Positions 35,536 through 40,318 of a DNA stretch of 40,318 bases are shown here, piece after piece (the first letter of the stretch is position 1; the number at the start of each line of letters is the position of its first letter). The translations under genes and the position numbers were made by a program. The stretch is from Rhodopirellula sp. SM50 (GTDB taxonomy: Bacteria; Planctomycetota; Planctomycetia; Pirellulales; Pirellulaceae): assembly GCF_002289565.1 (NCBI RefSeq), contig NZ_NTFY01000011.1, forward strand, positions 21,203 through 61,520. Direction: 5' to 3'. The notes under the pieces are model-generated. The model saw only the letters and a program-made list of their open reading frames with translations, made no database searches and had not been told where the DNA came from.

Positions 35536-37314
35536 GTGCTACGCACCCACAACTGCGGAGAGCTCCGCAAAGAACACGTCGGAACCGAAGTCACTCTTTG
35601 TGGGTGGGTTGAGAATAAACGCGACCACGGCGGCGCGGTGTTTATCGATTTGCGGGACCGATACGGATTGACCCAGGTCGTGATCGGGCCGCCCGAGGCG
35701 GATCAGGCTCAGATCGATGCGGCGGGACATGTCCCAGCCGAAAGTGTCATCCTGGTGCGTGGCAAAGTGGCTGATCGCTTGGAAGGCAAGACCAACGACA
35801 AGCTGGCGACCGGTGCGATCGAAGTGCGTTGTCCCGAGCTGGAAATCCTCAACGCCTGTCAGACGCCGCCGTTCACGCCCGGTCAAGCCGATCTTCCCGG
35901 TGAAGACCTGCGGCTGAAGTACCGTTTTCTGGATTTGCGACGGCCGGAGATGCTGCGGGCGATGGTGCTTCGCAGCACGATCATCAAGGAGATGCGCGAC
36001 TACTTTGCCGAGCATGATTTCATCGATGTCGAGACACCGATTTTGGGACGCAGCACGCCCGAAGGCGCACGCGATTACTTGGTCCCCAGCCGCGTGCACC
36101 CGGGCAGCTTTTACGCGTTGCCGCAGTCCCCGCAACTGTACAAGCAGATTTTGATGGTCGCCGGGTTCGATCGCTACGTTCAAGTCGCAAAGTGTTTCCG
36201 CGATGAAGACCTGCGTGCCGATCGTCAGCCCGAATTCACCCAGTTGGACCTGGAAATGTCCTTCGTCGATGCCGACGACATCATGGGGTTGATCGACGGC
36301 TTGGTGGCTCAGACGGCCAAGAACGTCCTCGGCAAAGAAGTCAAATTGCCGCTACCACGAATGACCTATGACGAGGCGATGCGGCGGTTCGGCCACGACG
36401 CGCCCGACCTGCGATTCGGCATGGAAATCGTCGATGTGACCTCCGTCGCCAAGAAGACCGAGTTCCGTGTGTTCCGGGCGACCGCCGATGCCGGCAACTT
36501 CGTCCGTGGCATCCGCGCCGAAGGGGCCGCCGAAAAGTACTCCCGTCGCCAGATCGACGAGCTGACCGAATTCGTCAAGGACTTCGGCGCCAAAGGACTG
36601 GCCTGGTTCCGCGTCGAAGAAGACGGTTCGCTATGGAGTCCTGTGGCGAAGAATTTTGATGCCGAGCACCTAGCCGAGATCAAGAGCTTGATGGCTGGCG
36701 AGCCCGGTGACTTGTTGATGTTCCTGGCCGATAGTTGGGAAGTCACCTGCAAGGGCCTGTACGCGCTGCGAAAACGGCTCGGTGCGGAACTCAAGCTCTA
36801 CGATGCCGATCAGTTGCATTGCAGTTGGGTCACCGAGTTTCCGATGTTCGAACGCGACGAGGAATCGGGTCGGTGGGTGGCGATGCACCACCCCTTCACC
36901 GCGCCGCTGAAAAGCGATCTTGAAAAACTCGACAGCGATCCGCAGGCCTGTCGCGCCCAAGCCTACGACTTGGTCATCAACGGCAGCGAAGCCGGCGGCG
37001 GCACGATTCGGATTCACGACCAGAAAACGCAGTCGAAAGTGTTTGAGTTGTTGGGAATCGACGAGGCGACCGCGGAAGATCGTTTCGGGTTCCTGCTCAA
37101 TGCGCTTCGATTCGGTGCACCGCCCCACGGCGGGATCGCCTTGGGGGTCGACCGCTGGGTCATGCTGCTGGCCGGTTTGGAGAACATCCGCGAAGTGATC
37201 GCATTCCCCAAGACGCAAAAGGCGTCAGACTTGATGACCGAGGCGCCCGGGTCGGTCGATCAAGATCAGTTGACCGAACTGCATTTGCGTAGCCTGGCCA
37301 AGAAAGCCGAGTAG
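35536..37314 (+). CDS. aspS: Aspartyl-tRNA synthetase, non-discriminating-type signature
   Basis: A 592-residue bacterial-type class II AspRS that charges tRNA with aspartate. The N-terminal OB-fold anticodon domain contains GWVENKRDHGGAVFIDLRD with His31; the second specificity position (aligned near 84) is Gly in RLEGKTND. Motif 2 is CFRDEDLRADRQPEF. The inserted GAD domain spans GLAWFRVEEDGSLWSP to AGEPGDLLMFLAD. Motif 3 is GGIALGVDRWVMLLAG. GTG 35536 gives the expected start MLRTHNCGELR. His and Gly at the two anticodon-contact positions match non-discriminating enzymes such as that of Pseudomonas aeruginosa. It may therefore also charge tRNA-Asn for amidation by GatCAB. Confidence 0.95.
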   Translation: MLRTHNCGELRKEHVGTEVTLCGWVENKRDHGGAVFIDLRDRYGLTQVVIGPPEADQAQIDAAGHVPAESVILVRGKVADRLEGKTNDKLATGAIEVRCPELEILNACQTPPFTPGQADLPGEDLRLKYRFLDLRRPEMLRAMVLRSTIIKEMRDYFAEHDFIDVETPILGRSTPEGARDYLVPSRVHPGSFYALPQSPQLYKQILMVAGFDRYVQVAKCFRDEDLRADRQPEFTQLDLEMSFVDADDIMGLIDGLVAQTAKNVLGKEVKLPLPRMTYDEAMRRFGHDAPDLRFGMEIVDVTSVAKKTEFRVFRATADAGNFVRGIRAEGAAEKYSRRQIDELTEFVKDFGAKGLAWFRVEEDGSLWSPVAKNFDAEHLAEIKSLMAGEPGDLLMFLADSWEVTCKGLYALRKRLGAELKLYDADQLHCSWVTEFPMFERDEESGRWVAMHHPFTAPLKSDLEKLDSDPQACRAQAYDLVINGSEAGGGTIRIHDQKTQSKVFELLGIDEATAEDRFGFLLNALRFGAPPHGGIALGVDRWVMLLAGLENIREVIAFPKTQKASDLMTEAPGSVDQDQLTELHLRSLAKKAE

Positions 37315-37342
37315 AATCGGGTCAGCAACAAGCGGAAAAGAT

Positions 37343-37400
37343 GTGGGATAGGCTTCCAGGCTCGTCGATGCGAAATTGACAGGTTAGAAGCCTGTCCCAC
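37343..37400. repeat. Family B hairpin between aspS and the isomerase gene
   Basis: The left arm GTGGGATAGGCTTCCAG and right arm AGAAGCCTGTCCCAC pair imperfectly around a 25-base middle. Confidence 0.75.
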
Positions 37401-37449
37401 TGATTTGCCCAGCGCCTACACGCCCCAATCCACGACGAGGATATTCGAG

Positions 37450-38361
37450 ATGCGACGACGAACTGCACTTCAGACCATGGCGGCCCTCGGGGCAGTCGGC
37501 CTGTCCGCGACGACGCGACCTGCGCCGCTGTTTGCCGAATCCGGCGACGGACACGATTGGCTGCGCAAGACGCTCAAGATCGGGATGATCGGAGTCAAGG
37601 GCTCGCTGGAAGAGAAGTTTCGGGCGGCCAAAGAGGCTGGGTTTGAAGGCGTCGAAGTCAACGTCCCCGGTATCGATGTCGACGAAGTCAACAAGGCGTC
37701 CAAGGCGTCCGGATTGATCGTCGATGGCAGCGTGGGCGGCACGCATTGGAACATTCGGCACAGCGACCCCGACCCGGAGGTCCGCGCGAAGGCACTGGAC
37801 AACTTGAAGCGTGGCATCGAAGAGACCGCCGCGGTCGGCGGTGATTCCTGTCTGTTGGTCGTCGGCCACGGCAAGGACGGCACGCATGAAGAGGTTTACC
37901 AGCGATCGAGCGACAACATTCGTGCCGCGTTGCCGACCGCCGAAAAGCACAACGTCGCGATCTTGGTCGAAAACGTTTGGAACCATTTTTTGTATGACCA
38001 CGAAGGCGGAAGCGATCAGTCGGTCGAACCGCTGGCCAAGTACATCGACCAATTCGATTCACCCTTGGTCGGGTTGCAGTTCGACTTGGGCAACCACTGG
38101 AAATATGGCGACGTGGCCCAGTGGGTGCGGGAACTCGGCCCGCGAATCAAAAAGCTGGACATCAAAGGCTTTTCCAGAGCGGAGAACAAGTTCACCAAGA
38201 TTACCGAGGGTGATGTCGATTGGGCGGCAGTCGAAGCGGCGCTGCGCGAAATCGGTTTCAAAGGTTGGTGCGCGGCCGAAGTCGGCGGTGGTGACCTGGC
38301 GCGGTTGAAGGAAGTTGCCGGCAACATGGAAGCCGCCCTGCACTGCTCGGTCAGTAAGTAG
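37450..38361 (+). CDS. Exported sugar-phosphate isomerase/epimerase-like TIM-barrel protein
   Basis: A 303-residue AP-endonuclease-2/hydroxypyruvate-isomerase-type TIM barrel. Related enzymes interconvert sugars or keto acids with a divalent metal bound by Glu/Asp/His. The N-terminus MRRRTALQTMAALGAVG is a twin-arginine-like signal, cleaved near FAES. Metal-site elements include the conserved Glu in NVAILVENVWNHF, VGLQFDLGNHWKYG (Asp, His), IKKLDIKGF, and the final Glu of GWCAAEVGGGD. It is predicted outside the cytoplasm, as are many planctomycete relatives. ATG 37450 is chosen because the upstream extension has no family match. Substrate unknown. Confidence 0.85.
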   Translation: MRRRTALQTMAALGAVGLSATTRPAPLFAESGDGHDWLRKTLKIGMIGVKGSLEEKFRAAKEAGFEGVEVNVPGIDVDEVNKASKASGLIVDGSVGGTHWNIRHSDPDPEVRAKALDNLKRGIEETAAVGGDSCLLVVGHGKDGTHEEVYQRSSDNIRAALPTAEKHNVAILVENVWNHFLYDHEGGSDQSVEPLAKYIDQFDSPLVGLQFDLGNHWKYGDVAQWVRELGPRIKKLDIKGFSRAENKFTKITEGDVDWAAVEAALREIGFKGWCAAEVGGGDLARLKEVAGNMEAALHCSVSK

Positions 38362-38432
38362 GTCACGCTGTGCGTGACGGGTGGCTAACGGCTCTGCCGG
38401 TGCACTCGGAAGGCGGAGCCTTCCAGACGGTG

Positions 38433-38599
38433 TGTTCCCAGGCGGAGCCCTACGCCGTGAACGATTTATTTCCTGTGTTTGACGAGGTTTTAGCGGCAGG
38501 GCGCAAGCCCTCCGGTTCCACATCGTTGCCAACACACCGGAGGGCTCGCGCCCTACCGCTAAAAAAGTCGTTCACGGCGTAGGGCGGAGCCTGGGAACA
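38433..38599. repeat. Nested 167-bp inverted repeat (family A)
   Basis: Outer arms TGTTCCCAGGC...CCGTGAACGA (left) and TCGTTCACGG...GCCTGGGAACA (right) pair almost perfectly over more than 30 bp, except that the small GGCGGAGCC block is reversed relative to its partner. Inside, 38490-38563 is the same palindrome as at 1-72 and 24500-24573. A near-copy of the middle part is at 24465-24592. It fills most of 38362-38650; no gene or transposase is present. Confidence 0.9.
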
Positions 38600-38650
38600 A
38601 GGCTAACGGGCCGTCGTACAAACCAAACATCTTCCTTCGGCCAGACACGC

Positions 38651-39544
38651 GTGACTGAGCAAAACGACAATCGCCCCTGCCATGTCTCGGTGATGCCCGA
38701 CGAGATCGTTCATTGGGTGAGTGAATGTTCTCCGAAGGTCGTGATCGATGGAACCTATGGGGCCGGCGGTCATTCGCGTCTGTTGCTTGATGTGGTCGGC
38801 GACGAGGGGATGGTGATCGGGCTTGATCGCGATCCGGCAGTGCTCGCCCGCGTCGAATCCGAACCTGCGATCGATCGCTTGTCGGTGTTCTTGGGCAGTT
38901 ACGAGCAGGCCGCCAAGGCGCTCGAGGCCAGCGGGCTGGAGCATGCCGATGCGATGGTGTTGGACCTCGGGCTGTCCAGCGATCAGCTAGCCGATCGCGA
39001 TCGCGGATTCAGCTTTCAGCACGATGGTCCGCTCGATTTGCGTTTCGATCCCGAGAACGGGATTCCGGCCAGTGAATGGCTCGCCCGCAATAGCGAGAAG
39101 GCGATTGCCGACGCGATTTACCAATTTGGCGAAGAACGGTTCAGCCGGCGGATCGCACGCGAGGTTGTCGCGCGTGGCAAACGGCGCGAACCCGTGCGCA
39201 CCGTCGCGGCGTTGGTCGAGATTTGTCGTCGTTGTGTCCCGCGCGGCAAACATCACGACATCCATCCCGCAACGCGGACGTTCCAAGCGTTGCGGATCGC
39301 CGTCAACGAAGAACTGGAGATCCTGACACGGACGCTCCAGCAGGCGCCCGAGTGGCTGTCGTCGGGCGGCCGTCTTGCCGTGATCAGTTTTCACTCGCTG
39401 GAAGACCGGATCGTCAAGAATGCATTCCGTGATGATGATCGCTGGAATGTGTTGACCAAGAAACCGTTGCGACCGAGCGAACAAGAGGTCGCGGTCAATG
39501 CGAGGTCCCGCAGTGCCAAGCTGCGTGTGGCCGAGCGTAGATAG
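38651..39544 (+). CDS. rsmH: 16S rRNA (cytosine-1402-N4)-methyltransferase
   Basis: A 297-residue RsmH (MraW). It methylates N4 of C1402 in the 16S rRNA decoding site with S-adenosylmethionine. Family marks are HVSVMPDEIVHWV at the start, the SAM-binding VIDGTYGAGGHSRLLL, VIGLDRDPAVL, MVLDLGLSSDQL, the insertion domain around FGEERFSRRIAR, and the C-terminal RLAVISFHSLEDRIVKNAF. GTG 38651 gives the usual start. In many bacteria it begins the cell-division (dcw) cluster; no ftsL-like or penicillin-binding protein gene is recognisable in the 770 bases after it. Confidence 0.95.
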   Translation: MTEQNDNRPCHVSVMPDEIVHWVSECSPKVVIDGTYGAGGHSRLLLDVVGDEGMVIGLDRDPAVLARVESEPAIDRLSVFLGSYEQAAKALEASGLEHADAMVLDLGLSSDQLADRDRGFSFQHDGPLDLRFDPENGIPASEWLARNSEKAIADAIYQFGEERFSRRIAREVVARGKRREPVRTVAALVEICRRCVPRGKHHDIHPATRTFQALRIAVNEELEILTRTLQQAPEWLSSGGRLAVISFHSLEDRIVKNAFRDDDRWNVLTKKPLRPSEQEVAVNARSRSAKLRVAERR

Positions 39545-39572
39545 CAGGTCTACCTTGATAGCAGGACTACCT

Positions 39573-39777
39573 TCGCGAGCGTTCGCGACCGGGCACGTCG
39601 TGTACCCGGTCCGTGAGGTTTTCGGAGATGACTGTAGCGGAGGACTCCGTGCCATCAACGATCGTCAGCCCGTGGCCGCAAGCTGACCGCGTGAACCCCA
39701 CGCGAGGCGAACTCGCGGAAGATAGGAGATCGAAACGACGGCGCGGTGCCGGAGTGGTTTACCAGAACCTCCTTTTT
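39573..39777 (+). ncRNA. Structured intergenic region after rsmH with alternative hairpins
   Basis: Several consecutive stems can be read: TCGCGA/TCGCGA (39573-39588), ACCGGG/CCCGGT (39588-39610), GTCAGC/GCTGAC (39664-39687), CGCGTG/CACGCG (39688-39704), and CGCGAG/CTCGCG (39701-39717). The last two share 39701-39704 and cannot both form. A hairpin with a T-run follows at 39751-39777. I recognise no known RNA family. It could be a leader or attenuator for a downstream gene, an sRNA, or a degenerate repeat region. Confidence 0.35.
39751..39777 (+). terminator. Terminator-like hairpin with T-run
   Basis: GGA(GT)GGTT and AACCTCC pair with a two-base bulge and a 6-base loop, followed by TTTTT. 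It is about 210 bases after the rsmH stop. Confidence 0.4.
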
Positions 39778-40318
39778 CCGCAAACCAATAGATAGCAATG
39801 GTTTACGTTCCGGGAGTGGATTTCCAGCGGCCACCTGAACTGCGTCGATTCAACCCAATCGGTAGCCTAAGAGTACGCAGCCAGCCGGTGTGGTCAACCG
39901 CAGATTCTGGAGTTTTAAGAACGCCCCTGCAGCCCCGTGACGGTAACCCGTTGAGCGATGACGAGTTAAGTTCAGGAGCTCGCTCGCCGACTTTTTTCGG
40001 TAATTTGAACCGACTGCTGAGGACCGTCATTAAGGGTGGTTGTCAAATGGCCTGGAGGAAGGCTTTTGTCCCCTCTCTGTGTCGGCTGGGGGCGGGAATC
40101 CGCCAGTCGGTGGGAAACTCACGTCTTTTTGCGGGTTTTCGTCACTGTTCCACGGGGAGTGGGTTTGTGTTGTTGTTGGGGGCGGCGGCCGTCAATCGTA
40201 AATGAGTCCTGCAGTTCAGCGCTCGACCCTCCCCTTATAGCATCTCCCCTGTGCTCGGCGTTGAGCGTCTTTGCCACGGCGCAGCCCTCCCCCCAGCGCA
40301 GCTGTGGCAATGCGGAAT
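39778..40318. other. Gene-free end of the window
   Basis: About 540 bp. A 135-codon frame at 39798-40205 is open but uses codons unlike the neighbouring genes (TTA, AGA, CTA) and shows no domain, so I do not call it. Several short stems exist, for example CCGA/TCGG near 39987-40002. It may be the leader of a gene beyond the window. Confidence 0.4.

Noticed and set aside
39573..39777. RNase P RNA, tmRNA or cobalamin riboswitch
   Set aside because: The conserved cores (for example GAGGAAAGTCC, the tmRNA tRNA-like end, the B12 box) are absent.
39747..39800. tRNA-Ser/Leu-like start (GCCGGAGTGGTTTA)
   Set aside because: It has a D-arm-like motif only; no anticodon stem or GGTTCGA T-arm can be found, and the bases form the terminator-like stem instead.
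39798..40205. 135-codon plus-strand frame
   Set aside because: Codon choice differs from neighbouring genes, no recognisable domain or ribosome-binding site, and it runs through hairpin-rich sequence. It could still be a small gene.

Overview
The window looks like a piece of a large, GC-rich chromosome from a planctomycete, most likely a Rhodopirellula/Stieleria-like member of the Pirellulaceae. This is inferred from gene content: a secreted sulfatase, a secreted ThuA-domain protein, a GldF-GldG fusion beside a DUF4340 protein, a Lys-tailed TopA and a 60-residue basic protein resembling planctomycete small proteins. Weak Shine-Dalgarno signals, GTG/TTG starts and repeat-filled intergenic spaces fit the same picture. 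I see no rRNA, convincing tRNA, prophage, intact insertion sequence or CRISPR array.

Layout. 1-426: a 150-bp sequence repeated in tandem around a palindrome. 427-8035: a secreted ThuA-domain protein (+), a small Cys-rich protein and an exported unknown protein (-), an FdhF/YdeP-type molybdopterin oxidoreductase (+), then a translationally coupled trio of sulfatase, thioredoxin-fold protein and small membrane protein (+). 8092-8223: 14-bp and 17-bp tandem repeats. 8320-14434 (-): an MMPL/RND-type exporter and a 1026-residue protein built from secretin-type N domains with no visible secretin barrel. 14968-18678 (+): an LptF/LptG-family permease, a UDP-GlcNAc-type 6-dehydrogenase and an overlapping DUF3524/GTDC1-like glycosyltransferase, the family that includes tRNA-queuosine mannosyltransferase. 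18917-21406 (-): a PpiD-like membrane-anchored chaperone with an ETTQP pentapeptide array. 21660-25015 (+): topoisomerase I and the small basic protein. 25273-31336 (+): a Gld-like ABC system of ATPase, permease fused to a GldG-like subunit, and DUF4340 protein. 31597-33130 (-): Mn-type superoxide dismutase and an exported glutathione peroxidase. 33831-39544 (+): an MFS transporter with a strong terminator, aspartyl-tRNA synthetase, a Tat-exported TIM-barrel isomerase-like protein and RsmH. 39545-40318: no confident gene, but a run of hairpins ending in a terminator-like structure.

The genes fall into several cellular themes. Envelope functions include the LptF/G permease, UDP-sugar dehydrogenase, PpiD-like chaperone, MMPL exporter, secretin-like protein and Gld-like ABC. 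Translation and DNA topology are covered by AspRS, RsmH, TopA and possibly the queuosine glycosyltransferase. Extracytoplasmic catabolism includes the sulfatase, ThuA protein and isomerase. Oxidative defence is represented by the SOD and Gpx pair.

The most unusual material is of two kinds. First, many intergenic spaces carry imperfect palindromes from at least four families, some nested and some with the inner hairpin flipped relative to its flanks. Second, several proteins have informative residue-level features: an AspRS with His31 and an aligned Gly as in non-discriminating enzymes, a sulfatase whose formylglycine motif lacks the usual Arg, and the DUF3524 enzyme coupled to a sugar-nucleotide dehydrogenase. 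I did not find a clearly novel multi-gene defence or biosynthetic system.
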